Part shown: in pieces, positions 1 to 10,635 of the stretch
How positions within the stretch are numbered: position 1 is the stretch's first letter
Layout: each line of letters opens with the position of its first letter
Source: Amycolatopsis acidicola
Lineage (GTDB): Bacteria > Actinomycetota > Actinomycetes > Mycobacteriales > Pseudonocardiaceae
NCBI RefSeq assembly: GCF_007713735.2
Contig: NZ_VMNW02000010.1
Location: 89,701-153,700 of the forward strand
Length of the DNA stretch: 64,000 nt
Direction of reading: 5' to 3'
Notes under the pieces: generated by a model
What the model was told of the DNA's origin: nothing
The model's database searches: none
The model's input: the letters and a program-made list of their open reading frames with translations, nothing else
Translations under genes and position numbers: made by a program

Positions 1-597
1 TGGGGTTCGGCCGTCAACGCGGGCGGGGTGTCGCCAGGGGACGTCGTGATCGTCATGGGCATCGGCGGTATCGGCATGAGTGCCGTCCAAGGCGCCCGGC
101 ACGCCGGAGCGTCCCGGATCATCGGCGTGGACCCCCTGCCCTTCCGGCGCACGAGCGCACCGGGGTTCGGGGCGACCGACGCCGTCGAGACGATGGCGGA
201 GGCCACCGACCTCGCCCGGTCGCTGACCAACGGCCAGGGCGCGGACGTCGCGATCGTCACCACGAGCGTCCTGCGGCCGGAGTACCTCGCGCAGGCTCTC
301 GACGCCGTACGGAAGGCAGGCACCGTCGTGGCGACCGCGGTGCCGCCCAAAAACCCCGGCCCCACCCCGCTGGCGCTGACCGGATTCCCCTACTTCCAGA
401 AGCGCGTCCAAGGGTGTCTCTATGGCGCCATGTCGCCCGCCGAGGCCGTTCCTCTGCTCCTGGACCTCTACCGCTCGGGCCGGCTCAAGCTGGAGGAAAT
501 GGTCACCCGGACCTTCAGCCTGGACGAGATCAACGATGGCTGGGCGGCGATGTATGAGGGGACGACCATTCGCGGGGTCGTGCTGCACGACACCTGA
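1..597 (+). CDS. NDMA-dependent alcohol dehydrogenase, C-terminal part (cut by window start)
   Basis: C-terminal 198 residues of a zinc-type medium-chain alcohol dehydrogenase; the frame is open from base 1, so the 5' end lies before the window. The visible part starts in the coenzyme domain with a GIGGIG loop (visible residues 20-25) and continues with a SLTNGQGAD segment found in Rxyl_3153-type NDMA-dependent alcohol dehydrogenases. Members of that family hold NAD(H) tightly and are thought to pass electrons to mycofactocin. The intact paralogue at 62051-63172 carries the same segment. The zinc ligands would be upstream and cannot be checked. An IclR regulator follows 47 bases downstream on the same strand and may control this gene. 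Confidence 0.85.
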   Translation, partial: WGSAVNAGGVSPGDVVIVMGIGGIGMSAVQGARHAGASRIIGVDPLPFRRTSAPGFGATDAVETMAEATDLARSLTNGQGADVAIVTTSVLRPEYLAQALDAVRKAGTVVATAVPPKNPGPTPLALTGFPYFQKRVQGCLYGAMSPAEAVPLLLDLYRSGRLKLEEMVTRTFSLDEINDGWAAMYEGTTIRGVVLHDT

Positions 598-644
598 CCG
601 CCCTTGCCGGATCGGAGGCGATGGTGGCCCCTCGCGGAGAGTCG

Positions 645-1442
645 ATGATCGAGCGGGTGACACGCGTGCTCGAGGTGTTCAAATCCGGCGCGGGTCCGCT
701 CACCGCTTCGGAGATCGCCCGCCAGGCCGGCATCCCCGGCCCGTCCGCGCACCGGATCGTCGCCGAGTTGACGCAGACAGGTGTGCTGGACCGGGACTCC
801 GATCGCCGGGTGCGGATCGGCATGAAGCTGTGGGAGATCGTCGCCCGCTCGTCGGGTGTGTTCACGCTGCGCGAGGCCGCGGTGCCCTACATGGAAGACC
901 TGCGCTCGGTGGTGGACGCGCCGACGCTGCTCTGCGTCCTCGACCATGACGACGTGCTCAACGTGGCGACGCTTCCCGCACGCCGCCCGGTCGCGACCAA
1001 TGTGACCCAGCCTGGAATCCGGCTGCCCGTGCTGGCCTCCTCCCCCGGCATTGTCCTGACCGCCTTCTCCACGCCGGAAGTGCGGGACCGCATCCTCGCC
1101 ACGGCCCGGATCACCCGCTTCACGGCGGAGACCGTCGTAGAGCGGCGGGACCTCGTCCGCATCGTGCAGGAGGTCCGGCGGACCGGCCATGTCATCGCGC
1201 GGTCCTGGATGTCGCCGGACGCCGTGGGCATGGCCGTACCGGTGCTCGCCGGGGACGGCACGGCGCTGGCCGCGCTATCGGTGACCACTCCGTCGAACAC
1301 ACGCACGCAGTCGAGCCTGCTCCCGGCGTTGTACACCACCGCGCGCGGGATCGGGCGCGCGTTCCTGGCCGGGAGCGCACCCGCCGATCCGCAGTTGACG
1401 ATCCTGTTGCACCGCATACGGATCGCCACCGACAAGCCCTGA
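645..1442 (+). CDS. IclR family transcriptional regulator
   Basis: DNA-binding regulator with an N-terminal winged helix-turn-helix (about residues 19-42, LTASEIARQAGIPGPSAHRI) and the usual C-terminal IclR effector domain. Total length about 265 residues is normal for the family. An in-frame ATG at 621 would add eight residues, but its GGAGG lies only two bases upstream; the ATG at 645 has GGAG at five bases and is preferred. It sits between the alcohol dehydrogenase ending at 597 and a convergent transporter at 1454-2794. IclR proteins usually control the adjacent catabolic genes; the ligand is unknown. Confidence 0.9.
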   Translation: MIERVTRVLEVFKSGAGPLTASEIARQAGIPGPSAHRIVAELTQTGVLDRDSDRRVRIGMKLWEIVARSSGVFTLREAAVPYMEDLRSVVDAPTLLCVLDHDDVLNVATLPARRPVATNVTQPGIRLPVLASSPGIVLTAFSTPEVRDRILATARITRFTAETVVERRDLVRIVQEVRRTGHVIARSWMSPDAVGMAVPVLAGDGTALAALSVTTPSNTRTQSSLLPALYTTARGIGRAFLAGSAPADPQLTILLHRIRIATDKP

Positions 1443-1453
1443 AACCCCAGCGG

Positions 1454-2794
1454 TCAGACATGCTCGCGGACCGGGTGCCCGGCACCAGCCGGTGCTTCCG
1501 CGATCGCCCGCGTCCGGGACCACAGTGTGAAGCCCGCGACAGCGGACACCAGTACGACAGCGGCGGCCATCCAGTACATCGTCTGCGCGGAGAGCGCCGC
1601 CATCACCGCGCCAACCACGACCGGGACGAGGATGGTGCCGACGCGGCTGACGCCCATCAGCGCGCCTTGGGCACGGGTCCGGATTACCGTCGGATACAGG
1701 CGCGCGCAGGAGGCCACGTACGCGGACAGCGCGGCCTGCATGGTGACGCCGATCGCCGCGGCGGCGACAACCGCGCCGCCGCCGGTGATCGTCAGCGCGA
1801 ATCCCCCCGCGGCCACCGCTCCCACACCCGTGCAGGCCCAGACGACGGCCGTACTGCTTACGCGGGTGGAGAGCAGGACGAAGACGAAGCCGCCGCCGAG
1901 GGAACCCATGCTCAGCACTGTCCCCATCAATGTGCCGCGCTCCGCGCTGCCGCTGACCGTCGAGACGAGCTGCGGGGTCCAACTGGTCGTGAAGTACCAG
2001 GCCGCGGCGGCCGTGCTGTAGCCCAGCCACAACAACAGCGTCCGGCCCCGGAAGCTCTTGGAAAGCACCCCGACCTTCGCATCGGTGGCGACGGGTTCGG
2101 CAAGCGGCCGCTCCGCCAGGTCGACACCCGCCAGCCCGAGCCGGGACACGACGTTGCCGAGGCGCCGCCTGGCTTCGGTGGTTTCACGGATCACGAGGTA
2201 GGCCGGGCTTTCCGGCAGGGCCGATGCGAGGACGAGCACCGCGGCGCTGATCAGCGCACCGCCCCAGAACAACGCCTGCCACGCGCCGCCGAACGTGGTG
2301 ATGATGAACAGGCCTATGAGCCCGCCAATCGTGGAACCGATCGCGAAGCCGATCGCGACGAGTCCGACACACAGCCCCCGGCGTTCGGCCGAGGAGAACT
2401 CGTCGCCCAGGGTCAGTGCGACCGGTGTCAGGGTGCCGGCACCCGCGCCGGCGAGGAGCCGGGCGATCAACATCCACTCCACCGACGGCGAGAGGGCGGT
2501 GGCGGCGAGCGCGAGGACCGAGAGCAGCAGGCCGCACATGACCATCCGTTTCCGTCCGATGCGGTCGGCCAACGGCGCGAGCAGCGTCGCACCGAGCCCC
2601 ATCCCCAGGAAGCCGAAGCTGATCAGCAAGCCCTTCTGCGTGCCTGTCGCGAACCCCGGCGGGAGATGCGGCAGCGCGTAGGACATGAGCATCAGGTCGA
2701 GGCCGTCGATGGTGTTGCACAGGACGCACAGGGCGACCGCGCACCATCGGGCCAGGCCCATCCGTGAGCTTCTCAGTGCGGTGATGACGTCCAC
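1454..2794 (-). CDS. MFS transporter, aromatic acid:H+ symporter type
   Basis: Integral membrane transporter of about 446 residues with twelve predicted hydrophobic segments. The loop after TM2 carries the MFS signature LADRIGRKR, and TM1 has the NTIDGLDLM acidic motif seen in AAHS-family aromatic acid/proton symporters. The frame could be extended to 2887, but the GTG at 2794 has GAGAGG seven bases upstream and directly precedes the conserved N-terminus. It is divergent from the cupin operon starting at 2997, which suggests uptake of the substrate handled by that operon. Substrate inferred only from family: an aromatic or related carboxylic acid. Confidence 0.88.
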   Translation of the reverse strand: MDVITALRSSRMGLARWCAVALCVLCNTIDGLDLMLMSYALPHLPPGFATGTQKGLLISFGFLGMGLGATLLAPLADRIGRKRMVMCGLLLSVLALAATALSPSVEWMLIARLLAGAGAGTLTPVALTLGDEFSSAERRGLCVGLVAIGFAIGSTIGGLIGLFIITTFGGAWQALFWGGALISAAVLVLASALPESPAYLVIRETTEARRRLGNVVSRLGLAGVDLAERPLAEPVATDAKVGVLSKSFRGRTLLLWLGYSTAAAAWYFTTSWTPQLVSTVSGSAERGTLMGTVLSMGSLGGGFVFVLLSTRVSSTAVVWACTGVGAVAAGGFALTITGGGAVVAAAAIGVTMQAALSAYVASCARLYPTVIRTRAQGALMGVSRVGTILVPVVVGAVMAALSAQTMYWMAAAVVLVSAVAGFTLWSRTRAIAEAPAGAGHPVREHV

Positions 2795-2996
2795 GACGTG
2801 TCCTCTCGACCTTGAGAGTGGGAACGCACCGGGAACCGGCGCCAGAGCAGAAAATATATGCAGCATCAAACTTAATGAGCAATGCACTTCGGGCGATTCG
2901 GTTCTCGCCTACCGAGAAAGACCCTTTCCGATGGCGGCCGCGGCGGGCGAACCTCGTTCCGTTGCCGACCTTCTTCAGCAAAGGAGCTGACCAGAC

Positions 2997-3530
2997 GTGA
3001 CCGGACGACATCTCGACGCCCAGGCGCGCCGCATCGTCACCGGCGTCAACGCCGAGGGGCGTTCCTACGTCGAGAGCGACGAACTCACCCCGCATCGCCT
3101 TCCGAATCCGGGTAACACCAAATGCGACATCTGGCGGGTGCACGGCATTCCGGTGAAACTCACCGACGGCGACGGCATGACGGACGGCAAAGTCGTCACG
3201 GAACCCCCGTTCGGCGGCCTGATCTACCGCGTCGTCACCTTTCCCCCGGACTCCGAATGGGACCGTTCCCTCGGCTACGCGGACGCGACCGGACGGCTGC
3301 CCACCGGCAACCCTGGATTCGACGACGAGGGAATCCCCGGCCTCCACGTCACCGACACCGTCGACTTCCTCACCGTGATTTCCGGTGAGCTGTGGTGTGA
3401 ACTGCAGGAGGGCGAGGTGCACCTGCGTCCCGGCGACACGATCGTCCAGCGGGGGACGAGACACTCATGGAGCAACCGCACCGACAAGACGACGACGATC
3501 GTTTCGGTGATGATGACCGGGCGGCGGTGA
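2997..3530 (+). CDS. Cupin domain protein
   Basis: Single-domain cupin of 177 residues. The C-terminal half has the cupin beta-barrel pattern: HVTDTVDFLTVISGEL, then LRPGDTIVQRGTRHSW, which holds candidate metal ligands. The function is not known from sequence; relatives sit in catabolic clusters and may be small dioxygenases, isomerases or sensors. GTG start at 2997 with AAGGAG upstream. Its stop overlaps the next gene's GTG (GTGA, 3527-3530), so the two are translationally coupled. A more distant paralogue is at 44703-45233, also last in a catabolic operon. Confidence 0.85.
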   Translation: MTGRHLDAQARRIVTGVNAEGRSYVESDELTPHRLPNPGNTKCDIWRVHGIPVKLTDGDGMTDGKVVTEPPFGGLIYRVVTFPPDSEWDRSLGYADATGRLPTGNPGFDDEGIPGLHVTDTVDFLTVISGELWCELQEGEVHLRPGDTIVQRGTRHSWSNRTDKTTTIVSVMMTGRR

Positions 3531-3916
3531 CGAGCGACGTGAGCACCGAAATGTTCGAACGCGGCAAGCGTATCCGCGGCGAAGTCGTCGGCAGGGACGT
3601 CGTCGGGAAATCGCTTGAGGCCGCTGACGACTTCACCCGCCCGATCCAGGAACTGGTCACCGAATACTGCTGGGGCGCACTCTGGGGTAGGACCGAACTG
3701 GACCGGCGCAGCCGCAGCATCCTCAACATCGGCATGCTCGCCGTGTTGAACAAACCGGACGAACTGGCCGGGCACATCCGCGGGGCGATCGCCAATGGCC
3801 TCACCAAGGTCGAGATCCGCGAATGCCTGCTGCAGGTTGCGGTGTACGCGGGAATGCCGGCGGGCTTGTCGGCCACCAGGATCGCGCAGAAGGTGCTCGC
3901 CGAGTTCGACGACTGA
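3527..3916 (+). CDS. Carboxymuconolactone decarboxylase family protein
   Basis: A 129-residue all-helical protein of the AhpD/carboxymuconolactone decarboxylase superfamily. It has the long C-terminal family pattern: EYCWGALWGRTELDRRSRSIL, then a Gly-His stretch (ELAGHIRGAIANG) and TKVEIRECLLQVAVYAGMPAG. It lacks the Cys-x-x-Cys redox pair of AhpD, so it is closer to gamma-carboxymuconolactone decarboxylase. An upstream in-frame ATG at 3467 exists, but the GTG at 3527 overlaps the cupin stop and starts at the conserved region. Likely role: decarboxylation of a lactone or keto acid in the pathway of this operon (inference). Confidence 0.85.
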   Translation: MTSDVSTEMFERGKRIRGEVVGRDVVGKSLEAADDFTRPIQELVTEYCWGALWGRTELDRRSRSILNIGMLAVLNKPDELAGHIRGAIANGLTKVEIRECLLQVAVYAGMPAGLSATRIAQKVLAEFDD

Positions 3917-3953
3917 CCCGCCACTGCCCCGTCGCGGGAGAAAAGGAGTACAC

Positions 3954-4880
3954 GTGACTGTCGGATTCGTCGGCCTTGGCCGGATGGGGCGTGGAATGGC
4001 GTCCCGGCTCGCCGCGGGCCAGGAAGACCTCGTCGTGTACGACCTGGCCCCGGATGCGACCGCGCCGTTGCGCGAGCGCGGAGCGCGGGTAGCCGCGAAC
4101 GTCGGCGAGCTGACCCGGCACAGCGACGTCCTGTTCGCCTCGCTGCCCGGCCCGCCGGAGGTTGCGGCCTGCGTCTTCGGCGAGGACGGCGTGCTGGCCA
4201 ACCTGCGGCCCGGCCAGGTCCTGTTCGACCTGTCCACCAGCTCGATCGCGCTCACCCGCCGGATCGACGCCGCGTTCGCCGAGCATGGGGCGGCCGTGAT
4301 GGACGCTCCGGTCAGTGGCGGGCCCACGGGAGCCGCGTCCGGTGACCTCGTCACCTGGGTCGGCGGGCCGCGGGAAGTCTTCGACGCGCACCGGAAAACC
4401 CTGGAGCTGTTCTCGACACCGCACTACGTCGGTGGCCTGACCACCGGCACCGTCACCAAACTCGCCCACAACATGACCGGCTATCTGTTCCTGCTGTCGC
4501 TGGCGGAAACGTTCTCGCTGGGCGTGAAGGCAGGCGCCGATCCACTCGAGCTGTGGAAGGCCCTGCGGCTCGGGGTGGTGGGCAAGCAGCCCGCGACCAA
4601 CATGCTGGTCAAGCAGTTCTTGCCCGGCGAGTACGAAACGCCCGCGTTCCTGATGAAGCTGGCGCACAAGGACGTCTCACTCGCTACCCAGCTCGGTCGC
4701 GAGCTCGGGGTGCCCATGCGGCTGTCGAACCTGACCCTGGAAGAGATGACCGAGGCGCTGGCGCGCGGGTTCGGTGACCAGGACTCGCGGTCCTATCTCA
4801 AACTCCAGCTGGAACGGGCAGGCGTCGAGATCGCGGTCGATCCCGACGAACTCGCCCGTGCCATCAAGGAAAGGCCGTGA
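3954..4880 (+). CDS. NAD(P)-dependent beta-hydroxyacid dehydrogenase (3-hydroxyisobutyrate dehydrogenase family)
   Basis: Cytoplasmic 308-residue oxidoreductase. The N-terminal Rossmann fold begins with VGFVGLGRMGRGMA (residues 3-16), followed by the substrate motif DAPVSGGPTGA (117-127) and the catalytic Lys (K169, in TVTKLAHNM) with the conserved Asn four residues on. It belongs to the family that oxidises 3-hydroxyisobutyrate, tartronate semialdehyde partners or related beta-hydroxyacids; the exact substrate is not determined. GTG start at 3954 has AAAAGGAG five to six bases upstream. It is third in the cupin/decarboxylase-like operon. Confidence 0.92.
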   Translation: MTVGFVGLGRMGRGMASRLAAGQEDLVVYDLAPDATAPLRERGARVAANVGELTRHSDVLFASLPGPPEVAACVFGEDGVLANLRPGQVLFDLSTSSIALTRRIDAAFAEHGAAVMDAPVSGGPTGAASGDLVTWVGGPREVFDAHRKTLELFSTPHYVGGLTTGTVTKLAHNMTGYLFLLSLAETFSLGVKAGADPLELWKALRLGVVGKQPATNMLVKQFLPGEYETPAFLMKLAHKDVSLATQLGRELGVPMRLSNLTLEEMTEALARGFGDQDSRSYLKLQLERAGVEIAVDPDELARAIKERP

Positions 4881-4892
4881 GGAAGTCGGAAG

Positions 4893-5030
4893 ATGGGAAA
4901 GATGGATGGCAAGGTCGCCCTCATCACCTGTGGAGCACGCGGGCAGGGAAGTGCGCATGCGCTCCTGCTGGCGGAAGTCGTATGTGGGCTTCATGGTCTC
5001 CCATTTTCGGGCTCGGAAAAGTGCTGGTGA
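4893..5030 (+). pseudogene. Remnant of a mycofactocin-coupled SDR (N-terminus only)
   Basis: A 45-codon frame whose first 28 residues read MGKMDGKVALIT then CGARGQGSAHALLLAE, the N-terminal signature of mycofactocin-coupled short-chain dehydrogenases (usual form MGxLDGKVAxITGAARGQGR-HA). The Gly of the TGxxxGxG loop is changed to Cys. After the first helix the frame loses similarity and stops at 5030, leaving no catalytic region. It follows the beta-hydroxyacid dehydrogenase by 12 bases and looks like the former fourth gene of that operon, cut off by a deletion that joined it to the convergent SDR at 5037-5702. Confidence 0.75.
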
Positions 5031-5036
5031 GCCCGC

Positions 5037-5702
5037 TCAATCCGGCATCGGTTCGGCGTAGTGGCGGAAACCGTCTCGCTTCCGATGGATGTCCAGCAGG
5101 CGTCCCGCAAGGACGTCCGGGCTGCTGTGCTCGGCCTCGGGCCTGATCGCTCCGGGCACGATCAACTGGGCGACGTGGATGTTCTCCGGAGCGAGCGCGT
5201 CGTGGAGCATGCGTGCGTAAGCGCTCTCCGCCGCGAACGCGACGGAAGTCCCGGCGCGATCAGGATTCGGGCGGACGGCGCTGGCCCCGTTGACGAACAA
5301 CACCGTGCCACGCCCCACCTCTCGCATGCCCGGCAGCACGGCGCTGACGCACGTGACTGGTCCTTTCACGGAAAAGCCCAACGGCGCATCGAGGTCGCCG
5401 GCGGTCGTGTCGACGACCGGCTTCATGAAATCCGCGCGAGGAACCGGGCTGTACTGGAGAATCTCGACAGGCCCGGCAACTTCAGCGGCCGCCTCGAGCG
5501 CCGCAGTGAGCGAGGCGGGCTCGAGCACGTCCGCGGGAAAGCCGTGCGCCTCGACACCGTCGCCGGTGAGCGCGGTCGTCAGCTCGTCCAGGTGCTGGGC
5601 GCTGCGGGAAATCAGGGCGACGGAGTGGCCGGCGGCACCGAAGCGCCTCGCGGTGGCGAGCCCCAGACCGGGACCGGCCCCGATGAGTGCGAAAGTCGAC
5701 AT
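5037..5702 (-). CDS. Divergent short-chain dehydrogenase-like protein lacking the Tyr/Lys pair
   Basis: A 221-residue SDR-fold protein with a clear nucleotide-binding loop (LIGAGPGLGLA, residues 6-16). The catalytic Ser position is present (NGASA, S141), but where YxxxK is expected it reads FAAES (F156, S160), so the usual Tyr and Lys are absent. Annotated homologues of this subfamily are common in actinobacteria with no defined reaction; it may bind NAD(P) without classical dehydrogenase chemistry. The ATG at 5702 fits the conserved N-terminus; the longer frame to 5816 is not supported. A GTCTGACA half-operator lies upstream at 5731-5738. Confidence 0.8.
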   Translation of the reverse strand: MSTFALIGAGPGLGLATARRFGAAGHSVALISRSAQHLDELTTALTGDGVEAHGFPADVLEPASLTAALEAAAEVAGPVEILQYSPVPRADFMKPVVDTTAGDLDAPLGFSVKGPVTCVSAVLPGMREVGRGTVLFVNGASAVRPNPDRAGTSVAFAAESAYARMLHDALAPENIHVAQLIVPGAIRPEAEHSSPDVLAGRLLDIHRKRDGFRHYAEPMPD

Positions 5703-5784
5703 GGTTCTCAGCGAACCACAGCATCCCGGGGTCTGACAGGTCCTGCGAAAACCCCCACCGGCCGCTCTTCGCACGGGAGACCAT

Positions 5785-5818
5785 GGGTGATCCCACCCAC
5801 TGGGGGGCGGGATCACCC
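5785..5818 (-). terminator. Hairpin terminator after the alcohol dehydrogenase
   Basis: Inverted repeat GGGTGATCCC (5785-5794) and GGGATCACCC (5809-5818) with a 14-base loop, starting 11 bases beyond the stop of the minus-strand alcohol dehydrogenase. The stem is perfect over ten GC-rich base pairs. No long T tract follows, as is usual in high-GC actinobacteria. Confidence 0.65.
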
Positions 5819-5828
5819 GGGGCGACGT

Positions 5829-8016
<2,188 letters not shown>

Positions 8017-8049
8017 TTGTGACCTCCTGATGTGATCAGCTGCGGGCGG

Positions 8050-8946
8050 TCAGGCTTCGGGAATGGTGATGTCCCGGGTGGACGGATCGATGGCGTCGGG
8101 ATCCGGTCCGCCACGCCTTCCGGTGTCGAGGGCATCGAGGCGGCTCAGCTCGTCCGCGCTGAGGCTGAAGTCGAAGACCGCGAAGTTCTCCGCGATCCGC
8201 GACGGCTTGATGGACTTCGGGATCGCCGAGCGGCCCTGCTGCAGGTGCCAGCGCAGCATGACCTGCGCCGGGCTCTTGCCGTGAGCGGCGGCGATCTCGC
8301 CGATGGTGGGATCCTTCAACGCGCTGGTGCGGTCGTCGCCCCAGCCGGGGTAGAAGGTGATGCCGCCGATCGGCGACCACGCCTGGGTCAGGACGCCGTG
8401 CCCGTCGTTGGCGGCCTGTACCTCGGGCTGGGTGAAATACGGGTGCAGCTCGACCTGGTTGACCGCCGGCACCACCTCGACTCGCTCCACGAGCGCGGAC
8501 AGGTGGTGGGGCATGAAATTGCTGACCCCGATGGCACGGACCCGGCCGTCGGCAAGCAGCTGTTCCAAGGCCCGGTAGGCGTCGACGGTGCGCCCGAAGT
8601 GCTGCGGCATCGGCTGATGAAGGATCAGCAGGTCGATCTGCTCGACACCGAGTTTGGTGGCGCTTTTGTCGAAGGCGTGCAACGTCTGGTCGTAGCCATA
8701 GTCGCTGACCCAGATCTTGGTTTCGACGAACACCTCGGAGCGGTCGAGCCCGGATCCGCGGATGCCCTCCCCGACCTGTCGCTCATTGCCGTACGCGGCA
8801 GCCGTGTCTATGTGCCGGTAGCCGGTAGCGAGTGCGGCCTCGACGGCGGTAGCCGTGTCCGCGGGTGCGCTCTGGAAGACGCCGAGGCCGAGCGCGGGGA
8901 TCGTGACGCCGTTGTTGAGGGTGATCGTGGGTGCTTGCGTGGTCAT
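8050..8946 (-). CDS. Aldo/keto reductase (2,5-diketo-D-gluconate reductase-like)
   Basis: Intact 298-residue NADPH-dependent aldo/keto reductase with the full catalytic tetrad: D47 (HIDTAAAYGNE), Y52, K77 (VETKIW) and H110 (LLILHQP). The C-terminus has the cofactor-binding IPKSIKPSRIAEN segment. It reduces aldehydes or ketones in the cytoplasm; substrate unknown. The ATG at 8946 aligns with family N-termini; the frame is open to 9240 but that part is not aldo/keto reductase sequence. The aldo/keto reductase pseudogene follows 33 bases downstream and belongs to a different subfamily. Confidence 0.92.
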   Translation of the reverse strand: MTTQAPTITLNNGVTIPALGLGVFQSAPADTATAVEAALATGYRHIDTAAAYGNERQVGEGIRGSGLDRSEVFVETKIWVSDYGYDQTLHAFDKSATKLGVEQIDLLILHQPMPQHFGRTVDAYRALEQLLADGRVRAIGVSNFMPHHLSALVERVEVVPAVNQVELHPYFTQPEVQAANDGHGVLTQAWSPIGGITFYPGWGDDRTSALKDPTIGEIAAAHGKSPAQVMLRWHLQQGRSAIPKSIKPSRIAENFAVFDFSLSADELSRLDALDTGRRGGPDPDAIDPSTRDITIPEA

Positions 8947-9263
8947 GAAGTGCGTTGTCCTTTCATCGCAAGGGAAATACCGGTCGGCCGCGATCCAGGT
9001 GCCGAACCGGGTGATGCCCAGCCAGCCCACGCTGGAGGGGTCGCGGTGGTCGAAGGCGGAGGTCGCGCCGCCTATCCCGGCCTGACCATGCTCGTCCGCA
9101 GCGCGGAACCGCATTCCGCGAGAGGCGAAGCGTTGCAGCTTCTCGGGAGCTGGACCGCGCCGACCGCCGACCACACCACCGGCTGAATGGGATTCCCAGC
9201 TGTCAAGCCCAGCATTGGACTTCGGCCAGTCGGAGGGCATGTGTGCCTTCCGGCCGAAACGGA
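8947..9263. other. 317-base gap with a possible minus-strand gene fragment
   Basis: No intact gene. On the minus strand about 8965-9080 reads as codons with near-total G/C third positions, in frame with the downstream aldo/keto reductase and containing the piece RDPSSVGWLGITRFGTWIA. The residue pattern looks protein-like but I do not recognise the family. It may be a leftover of a deleted gene, in keeping with the two pseudogenes just downstream. No convincing promoter or hairpin is visible. Confidence 0.3.
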
Positions 9264-10286
9264 TCAGGGACGAAGCAGCGTCTTGATGGCGCGGCGTTCG
9301 TCCATGGCCGCGTAGCCTTCCGCCACTTCACTGAGCGGCAGATCGAGGTCGAAAACCTTGCCGGGGTTGATTTCGCCGTTCAGGATCAGCTCGACGAGTT
9401 CGGGCAGGAAGCGGCGGACGGGCGCGGGACCGCCCTGGACGCGGACGTGGGAGTAGAACAGTTGCTCCCCGTCGATGGAGACGCCGTGCGGCACGCCGAC
9501 GATGCCGACCCCGCCACCGGGGCGGGTGGAGCGCAAGGCTTGCTGCATCGACTCCGGGGTGCCGACGCACTCCAGGACAGCGTCGGCACCGACCCCACGG
9601 GTGAGGTCCATGATCCGGGCGACGCCCTCGTCACCGCGTTCGGTCACGATGTCGCTCGCACCGAACTCGCGAGCCAGCCGCTGGCGGGGTTCGTGGCGGC
9701 TCATCGCGATGATGCGTTCGGCGCCGAGTTGTTTCGCGGCCAGGACACCGAGCAGGCCGACGGCACCGTCGCCGACGACGGCCACGGTGGAGCCGGGCTG
9801 GACCCCGGCGGCGACGGCGGCGTACCAGCCGGTGCCGAGCACGTCGGAGGCGGCGAGGAGGCTGGGCAGGAGCTCGTCGCTAGGGATTTCCGGGGTGGCA
9901 ACGAGGGTGCCGTCAGCGAGCGGAACACGCAAGGCTTCGGCCTGTGCACCGCCCGCGCCGACGAATTCCCTGTGCTGGCAAGAGGTTTGATATCCAGCCT
10001 GGCAATGCGGGCAGGTGCCGTCAGAGGCGAAAAAGCTGCCGATGACGAACTGGCCAGGCCGGATCGTGGTGACCTCCGAGCCGACGGCCTCGACGACGCC
10101 GACATACTCGTGCCCGATCGGGGCCGGTTCGCTCACCGGGTTGATGCCACGGTAGTCCCACAGGTCAGACCCGCAGACGCAGGTCGCGGACATGCGGATG
10201 ATCGCATCCGTGTTGTCGATGATCTCCGGGTCGTCGCGGGTTTCGAAGCGGACGTCGCCCGGAGCGTGCAGAATCGCGCCACGCAT
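9264..10286 (-). CDS. Zinc-dependent alcohol dehydrogenase (threonine/sorbitol dehydrogenase-like MDR)
   Basis: A 340-residue medium-chain dehydrogenase with a catalytic zinc site (CVCGSDLW and IGHEYVG), a structural zinc loop (CPHCQAGYQTSC) and a coenzyme loop VVGDGAVGLLGV. The subgroup is the glutathione-independent or threonine dehydrogenase-like actinobacterial MDR; substrate unknown. ATG at 10286 with AAAGGAAG upstream. It follows the AhpD-like gene by 14 bases and is last in the operon 12401-9264 (transporter, DUF2255, AhpD-like, alcohol dehydrogenase). That arrangement suggests a stress or detoxification function controlled by the divergent MmyB-like regulator. Confidence 0.9.
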   Translation of the reverse strand: MRGAILHAPGDVRFETRDDPEIIDNTDAIIRMSATCVCGSDLWDYRGINPVSEPAPIGHEYVGVVEAVGSEVTTIRPGQFVIGSFFASDGTCPHCQAGYQTSCQHREFVGAGGAQAEALRVPLADGTLVATPEIPSDELLPSLLAASDVLGTGWYAAVAAGVQPGSTVAVVGDGAVGLLGVLAAKQLGAERIIAMSRHEPRQRLAREFGASDIVTERGDEGVARIMDLTRGVGADAVLECVGTPESMQQALRSTRPGGGVGIVGVPHGVSIDGEQLFYSHVRVQGGPAPVRRFLPELVELILNGEINPGKVFDLDLPLSEVAEGYAAMDERRAIKTLLRP

Positions 10287-10300
10287 AGTGGTTCTTCCTT

Positions 10301-10624
10301 TCAGATGGTGGTGAAGATTTCCTTGGCCACGGCCATCGCGGACATCGCCTTGGGCCAGCCCGCGTAGAACGCCAGGTGGGTGATTTCCTCTATCAGCTCG
10401 TCCTGGGTGGCGCCGTTGTCCTTGGCCAGGCCGAGGTGGTAACGCAGTTGCTCGGTGTTGCCGCCCGTGACGAGCGCGGCGACGGTGATGAGGCTGCGTT
10501 CTTTGGGGGTCAACGTCTCTCGCGGCCACACGCGTCCAAAAAGAACATCGTCGGTGAGGTCGACGAAGGTGGGCGCGAAGTCTCCGAACGCCTTACGAGC
10601 ACCGGAGGGTTCGTTGTCGGACAT
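10301..10624 (-). CDS. Carboxymuconolactone decarboxylase family protein (AhpD-like)
   Basis: A 107-residue helical protein with the family core TPKERSLITVAALVTGG, EQLRYHLGLAKDNGATQDEL and the C-terminal AFYAGWPKAMSAM. It has no Cys-x-x-Cys, so peroxidase coupling as in AhpD is unlikely. Proteins of this type are commonly encoded with alcohol dehydrogenases and aldo/keto reductases under MmyB-like or MerR regulators. It is 11 bases downstream of the DUF2255 gene and 14 bases upstream of the alcohol dehydrogenase. Confidence 0.88.
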   Translation of the reverse strand: MSDNEPSGARKAFGDFAPTFVDLTDDVLFGRVWPRETLTPKERSLITVAALVTGGNTEQLRYHLGLAKDNGATQDELIEEITHLAFYAGWPKAMSAMAVAKEIFTTI

Positions 10625-10635
10625 GGCAATCCCTT

